A DNA stretch of 36,308 nucleotides from DATGZH01 sp035297265 (GCA_035297265.1 DATGZH010000026.1:1-36308); one strand, 5' to 3'; counted from the first letter of the stretch, positions 7,573 through 15,480 are shown. Numbers and translations are program-made. The notes: generated from the letters alone by a model not told the origin.

Positions 7573-8694
7573 TCACCCGTTCTGGCCGAGCAGCCACTCG
7601 ACCGGGGGGGACGTGCCGTTGGCATAGAGCACGGCCGTCGGTGACGTGCCCTTCGGGATCTCGAACGAGAGGTAGCCGTCCACGCACGCGTTGGGCTTGA
7701 GCGGCACCGGCTGGGAGAGGTCGGGGTTCCCGAGCGGCGCCCCGGTGACGGGCGGGAGCGTCCGGCCGTTCGGGAGCACCAGCTCGAAGCCCGAGACGCT
7801 CACGCCTCTCGGCGCACCGTTCGTCCCGGCGCACACCCGGATCTCGGTCGCCGCGAACTGCTGGCCGGGATCGGCCACCCGACCGTTCGTCGCCCGGGTG
7901 TCCAAGAAGTAGGAGCGCACCGCGGCATCGGCGAGCGCCGCCCCCGAGCCGTTCCCCACCGACACCGAGACGCCGAGCGGGTACTGCGTCGCCTTCGGCG
8001 TGGTGACCCTGGCGTGCGGGACGGTCGTCGTCGACCCGATGAGGCGGTGGTGCACGGTGGGCGGGGCGGCCGAGTGCTTCGCCGGACCGTTCCCGATGCC
8101 GGCGACGAGGAGACCGAGCCAGACGGCGACGCCGACGATCACCACGACGACGATCGTCGTGGCGAGGGCCGAGGGCTGACCCCGGTCACCGGCGTGGCGG
8201 GCGCCTCGGGCGCGGCGGGCCGGCGGTGTCGGCTTCCCGTTGGCGCCCGACGCGGCGTGGCGGGGGGTCCTCGGGGGGATGACCTCGGTCACCCCGGCCA
8301 CCTCGGTCACCGACGGGCCCCAACGGGATGCCGGCGGGTCCTCCATGTCCGTGGCCGCCGGTTGGTCGACGGTGGGTGCCTCGGGCGGCGGTGCGCTGTG
8401 CCCCTCGTGGTCCGCCGGGTCCACCGGCTTGCCGAGGGCCGGCCGACCCCGATCGGCCAGCCCGCTCAGGTCCCGCAGCGTGGGCGTCCGACGGGGCGGC
8501 TCGGGCGTCGACGGCCGCCCGCCGTGGTTGGCGAGGTCGCTGAGCGTGGGCGTCTTGCGGGCTCGGGCCGGCGGTGACGGGGCCTCGGTGCCGTTCGTCT
8601 GGGGCTGGTCGGGCGCGTCACGAGGCGTCTCGGGCGGGTACCACTTCCCGTCCGAGGCCTGCCACCACCCGGCTTCGGTGCTCGCGTCGGTCAC
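7573..8694 (-). CDS. Membrane protein with WWQASDGKWYPPE N-terminus and DUF4352-like domain
   Basis: Protein of 373 residues, function unknown. Residues 9-21 read GWWQASDGKWYPP, a short Trp-rich motif (DUF2510-like) found at the start of many actinobacterial, especially acidimicrobial, membrane proteins. A long disordered Pro/Ala-rich cytoplasmic stretch holds two related motifs, TPTLSDLANHG (48-58) and TPTLRDLSGLADRG (70-83). One transmembrane helix lies at about 176-200. The external C-terminal part ends with VDGYLSFEIPKG, typical of the DUF4352 immunoglobulin-like fold. Start GTG 8694 has AGG eight bases upstream; the open frame continues further upstream, but that part lies antisense to the glycosyltransferase gene. 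Divergent from the glycosyltransferase by 60 bp. Confidence 0.8.
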   Translation of the reverse strand: MTDASTEAGWWQASDGKWYPPETPRDAPDQPQTNGTEAPSPPARARKTPTLSDLANHGGRPSTPEPPRRTPTLRDLSGLADRGRPALGKPVDPADHEGHSAPPPEAPTVDQPAATDMEDPPASRWGPSVTEVAGVTEVIPPRTPRHAASGANGKPTPPARRARGARHAGDRGQPSALATTIVVVVIVGVAVWLGLLVAGIGNGPAKHSAAPPTVHHRLIGSTTTVPHARVTTPKATQYPLGVSVSVGNGSGAALADAAVRSYFLDTRATNGRVADPGQQFAATEIRVCAGTNGAPRGVSVSGFELVLPNGRTLPPVTGAPLGNPDLSQPVPLKPNACVDGYLSFEIPKGTSPTAVLYANGTSPPVEWLLGQNG

Positions 8695-8741
8695 GAACGT
8701 CGCCTCACGCGACGAAAAGCGTAGGCCGGCACCGCGGCCCT

Positions 8742-8747
8742 TACAGT
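8742..8747 (+). promoter_or_regulatory. Leaderless -10 box for the glycosyltransferase
   Basis: TACAGT followed by seven bases (GCCGGCC) and then ATG. This TANNNT-N6/7-start layout is the actinobacterial pattern for leaderless transcripts. No Shine-Dalgarno precedes the ATG, which supports this reading. Confidence 0.6.
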
Positions 8748-8754
8748 GCCGGCC

Positions 8755-9813
8755 ATGCCTCGGGTGGCCATGGTCTCGTTCCGCCTGGGTGGCTACGACG
8801 GCGTGGCCGTCGAGGCGGCGAAGTGGGCCGACGCCCTCGGGGCGCTGGGCTTCGCCGTCGAGACCGTGGCCGGCGAGGGTCCGGTCGACCACCTGCTGCC
8901 GGGGCTGGCCATCGGGGCGCCGGACCCGCCGACCAGGGCCGAGATCGACGAGGCCCTGGCTCCGGCCGACCTGGTCGTGGTCGAGAACCTGTGCTCGCTG
9001 CCGCTCAACCCGGCGGCCGCGGCGGTCGTGGCCGACGCCTGCCGCGGCCGTCCGGCCGTCCTCCACCACCACGACCTCCCGTGGCAGCGACCGCACCTCG
9101 CCGGGTACCCGCCGCCGCCCGACGACCCGGCCTGGCACCACGTCACGATCAACGACCTCAGCCGGCGGGAGCTGGCGGCGCGGGGGATCGCCGCCGTCAC
9201 CGTCTACAACGCCTTCGACACCGAGGCCCCGCCCGGGCGGCGGGCGGCCACCCGGCGGGCGCTCGGGTTGGGCGACGACGAGCTCCTCGTCCTCCAGCCG
9301 ACCCGGGCCTTGCCCCGGAAGAACGTGCCCGCCGGCCTGGCCCTCGCCGAGGCCCTCGGCGGAGTCTTCTGGCTCCTCGGCCCGGCCGAGGACGGCTTCG
9401 GGCCCGAGCTCGAGCGCCTACTCGACGGGGCCCGCTGCCCGCTGCGCCGCGGTCCGGCCCCGGGCCTCGGGCCGGCCGACGTGGCCGACGCCTACGCCGC
9501 CTGCGACGTGGTCGCCCTCCCGTCCACCTGGGAGGGGTTCGGCAACCCCACCGTGGAGTCGGCCGTCTACGAGAAGCCCCTCGCCGTCGGCCCGTACCCG
9601 GTGGCCCGGGAGCTGGCGGCGTTCGGCTTCCGCTGGTTCGACGCCCTCGACCCGGCCCCGCTCGCCGCCTGGCTCGCCGCCCCCGACGCCGAGCTCCTCG
9701 CGCACAACCACGACGTGGCCCGGGCGCACTTCTCCGTGCGCGACCTCCCGAGGCGCCTCGCCGCCGTGCTCGACGACGGTGGAGGGAAGGGTCGGCCCGC
9801 CGGCCGGCGTTAA
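8755..9813 (+). CDS. GT4-type glycosyltransferase
   Basis: GT-B-fold glycosyltransferase of 352 residues, cytoplasmic, moving a sugar from a nucleotide donor to an unknown acceptor. The N-terminal domain starts MPRVAMVSFRLGGYDGVAVEA, with the glycine-rich acceptor loop of GT4 enzymes. The C-terminal domain holds PTRALPRKNVPAGLALAEAL (donor phosphate-binding Arg/Lys) and VALPSTWEGFGNPTVESA, containing the EX7E motif (Glu-Gly-Phe-Gly-Asn-Pro-Thr-Val-Glu). ATG 8755 is preferred over a GTG nine bases earlier because the latter lies inside the -10 box. The stop TAA is itself part of the next gene's putative -10. Donor and acceptor cannot be named. Confidence 0.85.
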   Translation: MPRVAMVSFRLGGYDGVAVEAAKWADALGALGFAVETVAGEGPVDHLLPGLAIGAPDPPTRAEIDEALAPADLVVVENLCSLPLNPAAAAVVADACRGRPAVLHHHDLPWQRPHLAGYPPPPDDPAWHHVTINDLSRRELAARGIAAVTVYNAFDTEAPPGRRAATRRALGLGDDELLVLQPTRALPRKNVPAGLALAEALGGVFWLLGPAEDGFGPELERLLDGARCPLRRGPAPGLGPADVADAYAACDVVALPSTWEGFGNPTVESAVYEKPLAVGPYPVARELAAFGFRWFDALDPAPLAAWLAAPDAELLAHNHDVARAHFSVRDLPRRLAAVLDDGGGKGRPAGRR

Positions 9814-9816
9814 CCT
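9811..9816 (+). promoter_or_regulatory. Leaderless -10 box for the TetR gene
   Basis: TAACCT, whose first three bases are the stop codon of the glycosyltransferase, is followed by seven bases (CGGCCTC) and ATG. The same geometry as at 8742-8747 suggests the regulator has its own leaderless transcript. Confidence 0.55.
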
Positions 9817-9823
9817 CGGCCTC

Positions 9824-10495
9824 ATGGCACGAGCGGTCCGCACCGCCAACGACGGCGGCGCCGGCCTCGGCGCGGCGCCGGTGCGCCGGCTCAGCGCGGG
9901 TGCGAGGCGGGAGCAGCTCTTCGACGTGGCCCTCCAGCTGTTCGCCGAGCGCGGCTACCGGGCGACGACGATGGACGACATTGCCGAGGCCGCCGGAGTC
10001 ACCAAGCCCCTCCTCTACCAGCACTTCTCCTCGAAGCGCGGCCTGTATCTCGAGCTCGTCGACTCCGTGGCGGCCGAGCTCCTGGCGGCCATCGCCGAGG
10101 CCGCCGGGAACGCCGAGGGACCGCGCCAGCAGGTGGAGCGGGGCTTCGCCGCCTACTTCCGGATGGTCGTCACCCACGAGGCCGCCTTCCACCTCCTCTA
10201 CGGGCGCGACGTGACCGGCGACGACGAACTGGGTGACCCCCTGCGACGGGTCGAGGACGCCATCGCCGAGGCCATCGACCCGTTGATCGCCGCCGGCCTC
10301 TCGCCCGAGCACCGGCGCCAGCTGGCCTACGCCGTCGTCGGCATGGCCGAGGGCGTGAGCCGGCACTGGATCGCCACCCGGGCCGAACGCGGCGCCGGCC
10401 GAAGCGGCACGGCCGACGACGAGGAAGCCGAACGCCTCGCCGCCCGCCTGGCCGACCTGGCCTGGGCGGGCTTGCGATCCGTCCACGCCGACTGA
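9824..10495 (+). CDS. TetR/AcrR family transcriptional regulator
   Basis: One-component repressor-type protein of 223 residues. The N-terminal TetR helix-turn-helix is clear at about residues 25-75: REQLFDVALQLFAERGYRATTMDDIAEAAGV, then TKPLLYQHFSSKRGLYLELV. The remainder is an all-helical ligand and dimer domain. The region VVTHEAAFHLLYGRDV resembles TetR regulators of the TetR_C-type 'lipid/efflux' class, but no ligand can be assigned. It starts 10 bp after the glycosyltransferase and ends 4 bp from the convergent phosphatase gene. No palindromic operator is visible at its own start. Confidence 0.9.
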   Translation: MARAVRTANDGGAGLGAAPVRRLSAGARREQLFDVALQLFAERGYRATTMDDIAEAAGVTKPLLYQHFSSKRGLYLELVDSVAAELLAAIAEAAGNAEGPRQQVERGFAAYFRMVVTHEAAFHLLYGRDVTGDDELGDPLRRVEDAIAEAIDPLIAAGLSPEHRRQLAYAVVGMAEGVSRHWIATRAERGAGRSGTADDEEAERLAARLADLAWAGLRSVHAD

Positions 10496-10499
10496 GCGC

Positions 10500-11072
10500 T
10501 CACGAGAGGCGGGCGGCGAGCTCCTCGGTCAAGCCCCAGAGCTGCTGGGCGCAGGCCACGTAGACGTCGTCGGTCCCGCCGGCGGGGTCGTCGACGTCCT
10601 CCCAGCCTCCGAGCTCCACCTCGTCGAGGTGGAGGGCGGCCACCCGCTCGGCGAGGGGGGTCGGCCCGGGCGCCAGGTCCCGGCAGAGTCGCCGCAGCGT
10701 GGCGGTGCGGGCCGCGGCGTGGGGGTGGGTGCGGCGGATGAAGCGCACGTGGTCCGCCTCCATGGCCACAACGAGGTCGGCCCGGTCCACGTCGTCGGTC
10801 CCGAGCTGGCGGCTGCGGTGGTGCGAGGTGAGGAACGATGACAGTTCGTCGATGCTGTCGAGGGCGTTCCTCGTTCGGATGCTCATCGGCTGGCCGGCGA
10901 CCACGTGTGTGCCGGCGGTGGCCACCTGCACCGGGAGCCCGAGCTCTTCGGCCCGGTACTCGAGCATGAAGCCAGCCATCACGGAGCGGGCGGCGTTGCC
11001 CGTGCACAGGACGAGGAGCTCGACCCGCCCCGCGGCCCCGCCGGCCGCGCGGGCCCGCTCGGTCTCGGTCAC
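10500..11072 (-). CDS. Low-molecular-weight protein tyrosine phosphatase-like protein
   Basis: Protein of 190 residues of the LMW-PTP/arsenate reductase fold. The phosphate-binding loop is VLCTGNAARSVMAG, giving the catalytic C(X)5R as Cys23 to Arg29 followed by Ser30. The second cysteine of eukaryotic LMW-PTPs is replaced by alanine. A C-terminal acidic segment (WEDVDDPAGG) includes the Asp-Pro expected for the general acid. The GTG start at 11072 overlaps the stop of the flippase-like gene (GTGA), so the two are probably co-translated. It could dephosphorylate a tyrosine-kinase substrate or a small molecule; an arsenate role is less likely without ars neighbours. Confidence 0.85.
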   Translation of the reverse strand: MTETERARAAGGAAGRVELLVLCTGNAARSVMAGFMLEYRAEELGLPVQVATAGTHVVAGQPMSIRTRNALDSIDELSSFLTSHHRSRQLGTDDVDRADLVVAMEADHVRFIRRTHPHAAARTATLRRLCRDLAPGPTPLAERVAALHLDEVELGGWEDVDDPAGGTDDVYVACAQQLWGLTEELAARLS

Positions 11073-13621
11073 ACGTACTCCTTGCGCCGCATCCACATGA
11101 GGACGAACCAGCCCCAGATCGGCGGCAGGTAGGAGGTGAATAGCCGCTGCACGAACACCGCGGCCACCGCCACGCTCTCCGAGATGCCCGCCGCGGTGAG
11201 GCCGAGGATCATGCCGGCCTCGACCACGCCCATCCCACCGGGCACCGGCGAGACCCCACCGAGCATCGAGGCGAGCGTGATCACGATGATGAGCGCGGGC
11301 AGGCTCAGGTGCTGGCCGAAGGCGTGCAGCGATGCCCCGAGGGAGAAGGCGATGGCCAGCTGGGACACCATCGACCCGCCGAAGACCTCGACGAGCTTGG
11401 AGGGGTGGACGGCCAGGGTCTTCAGGTGGTGCCAGACCTCGACGGCGTGGGGCCGCAGCTTGTGGGAGGCGAGGCGACGCAGCCGGGGCACGAGGAGCAC
11501 GAGGCCGAGCAGGAGACCGACCCCGATGACGACCATGAGGATCAGCCAGACCTGCTTGCTCGAGCTCGAACCGGTGGGCTCCTGGCCGAAGTGGAACGTG
11601 CTCCAGGCGAGCGGGATGGAGATGAGGAACAGGGCGCCCTTCACGATCCAGCTCGCCGTGCTCACGAGCACGCCCGAGCTGACGGCCAGCGTGGGGCTGT
11701 AGCCCTCCTGCTGGAAGTAGCGGATCCGGGTGGCGAGGACGGCCGGCGTCCCGCCGGCCAGCGCCACGAACGTGTTCGCCACCTCGAGCGCGAGGACGCG
11801 CGAGAAGAAGAGGGGGTTCTCGACCGACCCGAGGACGGCGACCGCCTCGGACGGGTAGGCACTCTGGGCGAGGACGAAGACGGCGACGACCCAGCCCCAG
11901 TCGGCGCCTTTGATCGTGTCGAACGACTTCGACACGTTGATGAGCACGCCGATGAGGGCCCACCCGCCGATGACCGATCCGAGGACGAGCACGAAGGTGG
12001 CCCAGCTCACCCGGCGGGGCTCGGCCAGTTCCGGCAGGTCGACGCCGGCCGCGGCCGCCCCGCCCTCCCGCAGGTCGCCGAGGAGGGCCTTCTTGCCCCG
12101 CAGCCAGCGCGAGGTGATCGGGTCGAGGGCCGCCCGCTGGAGGTGCGGGAGGGCCGAGGCCAACGCGTCGTGCGGCAGGACCCGGGCGGCCGCGGCGACG
12201 GCGCGCTCGGCCCCGACGGCGAGGGCGATCGTGGCGAGGGCCCCCGCCACGTCGCGAGCGAGGCGGTCCGCGGTGGCGTGGGACGTGCCAATGCGGAAGT
12301 CCACGAGCCCGGCCCGCCCGTCGCCGACGACGACGGTCTCGGGGCTGACGGCCCCGTGGGTCAGGCCAGCCGAGCGGAGGACGAGCACCTGGCGGAAGAG
12401 GTCCTCCACGGCCGCGTCGCCCAGGCCCTCGGCGAGCGGCTTGATCGTGTCGTCCTCGTCGGGGTCCTCGCCGAGGGGGTCCCGCTCGACCGGCGTGAAG
12501 AGCTCGACGAGGCGCTCCCCCTCCGGCGGCCGGGTGGCGAGCACCGCGTCCTTGCTCGGTCCGGCCGGGGCGGCCGCCAGGACCTCGGAGACGTTGGCCC
12601 CGGCCTGGGCCGCGAGGAGCGTGAGGTATGCCTCGTGCTCCACCTGTTGGACCCGGCTGATCACGAGCGTCGGCCCCGAGTCGCGGTAGAAGGCAAAACG
12701 GAACACCTTGCCGAGCATCTGCGCGTCGGCCGCGTCGCGCCCGTAGACGGAGGCGTCGACCCGGCCGAGCGGGTCGGTCCCCGAGTAGCGGGCCACACCC
12801 CAGATCTGGCGCGGGAACGGCGTCACCCCGCTCGCCTCGACGCCGAGCTCCCGGAGGAGCAGAGCCACGTCGGCCCCCGAGGGCAGACCGAGCGGGGAGC
12901 CGAAAGCGAGGTGGACGGCCGCGGTCACGGCCCAGCCGAGGGCCAACCCGGCGAGCACCGCCGTCGGCAGCCCCGAACCGTGCACGACGGTCGCCAGGGC
13001 CACGAAGGCGATGCCCAGCTCGACGAGACGCTGGACGGCGCGGGCGAGGTACGGGAGGGCCGCGGTGACCACGGCCATGCCCACGGCGACGATCACGATG
13101 GGGAAGCCGAGCTTGATGCCGTCGAGCGTGGGGTCCGACGGGTGGCTGCCGGCGGTCAGCTGCTGGAGCAGCCAGGCCAGGAACCAGGCGACGCCGCCGG
13201 CGAGGGCCACGTCGCGGAGGACCTCGCGGCGGCCGAGGAAGAACGAGACGAAGGCGAGGCCCACGATGAGCACGATGAGGCCGACGGCGCCCACGGCGAA
13301 GACCACCGTCACCAACCAGGCGATCCCCTGCGGCGCCGAGTGGAGGAAGGTCGTGACGGAGTCCTCGGCCTTGGAGTCGGCGCTGTAGACCAGCCAGGCG
13401 CAGAGCACGGCGAGCAGCCCGGCGCCGAGCTTGAGGCCGTCCGTGCCGCGCCGCCGGCGGGCGCCGTCGCCGGGCGGGGAGAAGAAGATGGCCCCCCAAC
13501 GCCGCAGGCGGACCCGGCCTTCGCCGAGGGGCATCGCCGGCGCCACGCCGTCGGGAGCCGGCGGCGTCTCGGCCACCACGGCCGCGACCGGCGGGGCCAC
13601 CCCCTCACGCTCGATGGTCAT
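11069..13621 (-). CDS. Flippase-like (LPG-synthase TM/UPF0104) protein with degenerate kinase-like domain
   Basis: Large membrane protein of 850 residues in three parts. Residues about 62-240 hold six or so membrane helices. Residues about 280-470 form a cytoplasmic kinase-like domain: VEHEAYLTLLAAQAG (328-342) resembles an alpha-C helix, HGAVSPETVVV (422-432) the catalytic loop with the usual Asp replaced by Ala, and LVDFRIGTS (439-447) a DFG loop ending in Arg. Residues about 520-845 form the LPG_synthase_TM/YbhN-type region with the signature GGVSPVPGGMGVVEAGMILGL. Such proteins are thought to move or modify lipids; this one lacks the aminoacyl-transferase domain of MprF. ATG 13621; coupled downstream to the phosphatase gene. 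Confidence 0.85.
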   Translation of the reverse strand: MTIEREGVAPPVAAVVAETPPAPDGVAPAMPLGEGRVRLRRWGAIFFSPPGDGARRRRGTDGLKLGAGLLAVLCAWLVYSADSKAEDSVTTFLHSAPQGIAWLVTVVFAVGAVGLIVLIVGLAFVSFFLGRREVLRDVALAGGVAWFLAWLLQQLTAGSHPSDPTLDGIKLGFPIVIVAVGMAVVTAALPYLARAVQRLVELGIAFVALATVVHGSGLPTAVLAGLALGWAVTAAVHLAFGSPLGLPSGADVALLLRELGVEASGVTPFPRQIWGVARYSGTDPLGRVDASVYGRDAADAQMLGKVFRFAFYRDSGPTLVISRVQQVEHEAYLTLLAAQAGANVSEVLAAAPAGPSKDAVLATRPPEGERLVELFTPVERDPLGEDPDEDDTIKPLAEGLGDAAVEDLFRQVLVLRSAGLTHGAVSPETVVVGDGRAGLVDFRIGTSHATADRLARDVAGALATIALAVGAERAVAAAARVLPHDALASALPHLQRAALDPITSRWLRGKKALLGDLREGGAAAAGVDLPELAEPRRVSWATFVLVLGSVIGGWALIGVLINVSKSFDTIKGADWGWVVAVFVLAQSAYPSEAVAVLGSVENPLFFSRVLALEVANTFVALAGGTPAVLATRIRYFQQEGYSPTLAVSSGVLVSTASWIVKGALFLISIPLAWSTFHFGQEPTGSSSSKQVWLILMVVIGVGLLLGLVLLVPRLRRLASHKLRPHAVEVWHHLKTLAVHPSKLVEVFGGSMVSQLAIAFSLGASLHAFGQHLSLPALIIVITLASMLGGVSPVPGGMGVVEAGMILGLTAAGISESVAVAAVFVQRLFTSYLPPIWGWFVLMWMRRKEYV

Positions 13622-13630
13622 GCACCACCG

Positions 13631-13636
13631 ACACTA
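13631..13636 (-). promoter_or_regulatory. Candidate -10 box for the flippase-like gene
   Basis: TAGTGT on the minus strand with nine bases to the ATG at 13621. The same hexamer occurs upstream of the ABC binding-protein gene (24777-24782). Confidence 0.4.
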
Positions 13637-13689
13637 CGGCCGGCCGCCCCGCCCGGGGGACCTCCGCCGTCGTCGGTGGCCGCCGGGCG

Positions 13690-14904
13690 CTAGTGGATGT
13701 GGATGCCCGAGATGGCCCGGCTGATCACGAGGCGCTGGATCTCCGAGGTCCCCTCGAAGATCGTGTAGATCTTCGAGTCCCGGTGCCAGCGCTCGACCGG
13801 GTAGTCGCGCACGTAGCCGTAGCCGCCGAGGATCTGGATGGCCTGCTCGGTCACCCAGACCGCCGTCTCGCCGGCGTAGAGCTTGGACATCGAGCCCTCG
13901 CCCGAGGTGAACGGCTTCTTGTTGGCCGCCATCCAGGCGGCCCGCCAGACGAGCAGCCGGGCGGCGTCGGTGCGCATCCGCATGTCGGCCAGCTTGAAGG
14001 CGATCGCCTGGTTCTCGATGATGGGGCGGCCGAACTGCTTGCGCTCCTTGGCGTAGTCGAGCGCGTACTCGGTCGCCGCCCGGGCGATCCCGACCGCCTG
14101 GGCCCCGACGAGGGGCCGGGACGCCTCGAACGTGGCCATGGCCGCCTGCGTCGACGTGCGCTTGCCCTCTCGCGCCCGGGCCAGTCGCTCGTCGAGCCGG
14201 TCCTTCCCGCCGAGGAGGAGACGCCCGGGGATGCGGCAGTCCTGGAGCACGACCTCGGCGGTGTGCGAGGCCCGGATGCCCATCTTCTTGAACTTCTGCC
14301 CCTGCGAGATGCCGGCCGTGCCCTCGGGGATGATGAAGCTCGCCTGTCCCCGCGAGCCGAGCGTCGGGTCGACGGAGGCCACGATCACGTGGGTGTTGGC
14401 CAACCCGCCGTTCGTGATCCACGTCTTGGTGCCGTTCAGCACCCACTCGTCCTTCACTGAGTCGTACTCGGCCCGGGTCTTGAGCGACGACACGTCCGAG
14501 CCAGCGTCGGCCTCGGAGACGCCGAAGGCGGCGAGCTTGATGTCGTCGGGGGTGCCGAAGCACTGCGGGATCCATTCCGCCTGCTGCTCGGGCGTGCCGT
14601 TGGCCATGATGCCGGCCACGGCCAGTGTCGAGCCGAAGATGGCGAGCGAGATGCCGGCGTCGCCCCAGCTCATCTCCTCGAGCACGAGGGCCATCTGCAG
14701 GCCCGTCGGGTCGAGGAAGCTCGTGGCGATGAAGTCGAGCGAGTAGATGCCGATCTTGGCCGCCTCCTGGATGATCGGCCAGGGGGTCTCCTCACGCTCG
14801 TCCCACTCGTGGGCCGCCGGCCGTACGACGTTCTCGGCGAAATCGTGGACCCACTTCTGGATCTGGAGCTGGTCCTCGTTCAGCTCGAGCGAGAAGTCGG
14901 ACAT
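13690..14904 (-). CDS. Acyl-CoA dehydrogenase
   Basis: FAD-dependent acyl-CoA dehydrogenase of 404 residues, introducing the 2,3 double bond in acyl-CoA during fatty-acid or related beta-oxidation. It shows LAAFGVSEADAGSD (FAD/substrate loop), TKTWITNGGLANTHVIVAS, KKMGIRASHTAEVVLQDCRIP, and the C-terminal IQILGGYGYVRDYPVERWHRDSKIYTIFEGTSEIQR block carrying the presumed catalytic Glu in YTIFEGTSE. Length matches the family. The start ATG 14904 has a strong Shine-Dalgarno, GAGGAGG, six bases upstream; a longer frame to 15015 would run through the promoter and operator. Chain-length preference is unknown. Confidence 0.93.
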   Translation of the reverse strand: MSDFSLELNEDQLQIQKWVHDFAENVVRPAAHEWDEREETPWPIIQEAAKIGIYSLDFIATSFLDPTGLQMALVLEEMSWGDAGISLAIFGSTLAVAGIMANGTPEQQAEWIPQCFGTPDDIKLAAFGVSEADAGSDVSSLKTRAEYDSVKDEWVLNGTKTWITNGGLANTHVIVASVDPTLGSRGQASFIIPEGTAGISQGQKFKKMGIRASHTAEVVLQDCRIPGRLLLGGKDRLDERLARAREGKRTSTQAAMATFEASRPLVGAQAVGIARAATEYALDYAKERKQFGRPIIENQAIAFKLADMRMRTDAARLLVWRAAWMAANKKPFTSGEGSMSKLYAGETAVWVTEQAIQILGGYGYVRDYPVERWHRDSKIYTIFEGTSEIQRLVISRAISGIHIH

Positions 14905-14980
14905 GCGTGACCTCCTCGGGTCGTGGCCCCGCCACCGGGCGGCCGGGACGTCGACGCCCCGGGACCTGCCCGACAGAGCT

Positions 14981-15000
14981 TTGTTACTCCATAGTAACAA
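14981..15000. promoter_or_regulatory. Perfect palindromic operator of TetR type upstream of the acyl-CoA dehydrogenase
   Basis: TTGTTACTCCATAGTAACAA: two 8-base arms, TTGTTACT and AGTAACAA, are exact reverse complements around CCAT. On the minus strand it contains TACTAT (14996-14991), a TANNNT -10 box, so a bound protein would block the promoter. Its AT-rich sequence stands out from the surrounding GC-rich DNA. The TTACT-N4-AGTAA core resembles operators of TetR-family fatty-acid regulators. The regulator is not adjacent. Confidence 0.75.
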
Positions 15001-15086
15001 GTGGGCCCCGCCCATGCCATCACCCCCGTCAGAGGGGCCGGGGCGCGACAGCAGAGGGAGTTCGGCGCTGGCTGAACTGGGTGGGG

Positions 15087-15105
15087 CCCGGGACGCCGTC
15101 CCAGG
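15087..15105 (-). terminator. Hairpin downstream of the cold-shock gene
   Basis: On the minus strand CCTGGGAC-GGC-GTCCCGGG forms an eight-pair stem with one G-T pair and a 3-base loop, about 7 bases after the csp stop. There is no T-tract; a plausible intrinsic terminator for a high-GC genome. Confidence 0.45.
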
Positions 15106-15111
15106 ACCGGG

Positions 15112-15318
15112 TCAGGCCGACGGGCGGACGTCCTTGGCCATGAGTCCCTTCGGACCCTCCTCGACCTCGAACTCCACAGCTTGGCCTTCCTCGAGCACGC
15201 GATAGCCGCTCATCTGGATGGCGCTGTGGTGCACGAACACGTCGGCACCGCCGTCCGGTTGCGAGATGAAGCCGTAGCCCTTCTCGGAGTTGAACCACTT
15301 GACTGTTCCGGATGCCAC
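15112..15318 (-). CDS. Cold-shock domain protein (CspA family)
   Basis: Single cold-shock domain of 68 residues, an OB-fold binding single-stranded RNA/DNA as an RNA chaperone. It has GTVKWFNSEKGYGFI (RNP1 KGYGFI) and DVFVHHSAI (RNP2), then the usual C-terminal strand. The GTG start at 15318 is preceded by a purine-rich AAGGGGGA. The gene stands alone between cysS and the acyl-CoA dehydrogenase, all on the minus strand, with a leader of some 70 bases. Confidence 0.95.
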   Translation of the reverse strand: MASGTVKWFNSEKGYGFISQPDGGADVFVHHSAIQMSGYRVLEEGQAVEFEVEEGPKGLMAKDVRPSA

Positions 15319-15342
15319 GGTGGCGATCCCCCTTCTATGTTG

Positions 15343-15362
15343 CTCGCCGACTCTCGCCGACT
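15343..15362. repeat. Perfect 10-bp tandem repeat in the csp leader
   Basis: CTCGCCGACT occurs twice back to back. It lies between the csp start and the candidate -10, so it would be in the 5' untranslated region of the csp mRNA. Confidence 0.7.
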
Positions 15363-15393
15363 GTGTGGCCGCCCCGCGGCCGGTCGTCGCAGG

Positions 15394-15399
15394 ACGCTA
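15394..15399 (-). promoter_or_regulatory. Candidate -10 box for the cold-shock gene
   Basis: TAGCGT on the minus strand, 75 bases upstream of the GTG, fitting TANNNT. It implies a long leader, as is usual for csp genes. The remainder of the 162-bp gap to cysS shows no gene. Confidence 0.35.
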
Positions 15400-15480
15400 G
15401 CAGGCACACCCAGACCGGTACCGCAACGGGCCGGCCCGGGCCACCTGGCCTGGAGCTGCAACCATCGTGTCGCACGAGCG

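Noticed and set aside
8695..9141. Extension of the DUF4352-like protein to 522 codons
   Set aside because: The extra stretch is antisense to the glycosyltransferase; GTG 8694 directly precedes the typical WWQASDGKWYPP head.
10500..11072. Arsenate reductase role for the LMW-PTP-fold protein
   Set aside because: No arsR, arsB or acr3 neighbours, and the loop lacks the extra resolving cysteines of ArsC.
11073..13499. Single 999-codon frame joining the phosphatase to a long upstream stretch
   Set aside because: The upstream part is an out-of-frame shadow of the flippase-like gene; the phosphatase has its own GTG in a GTGA overlap.
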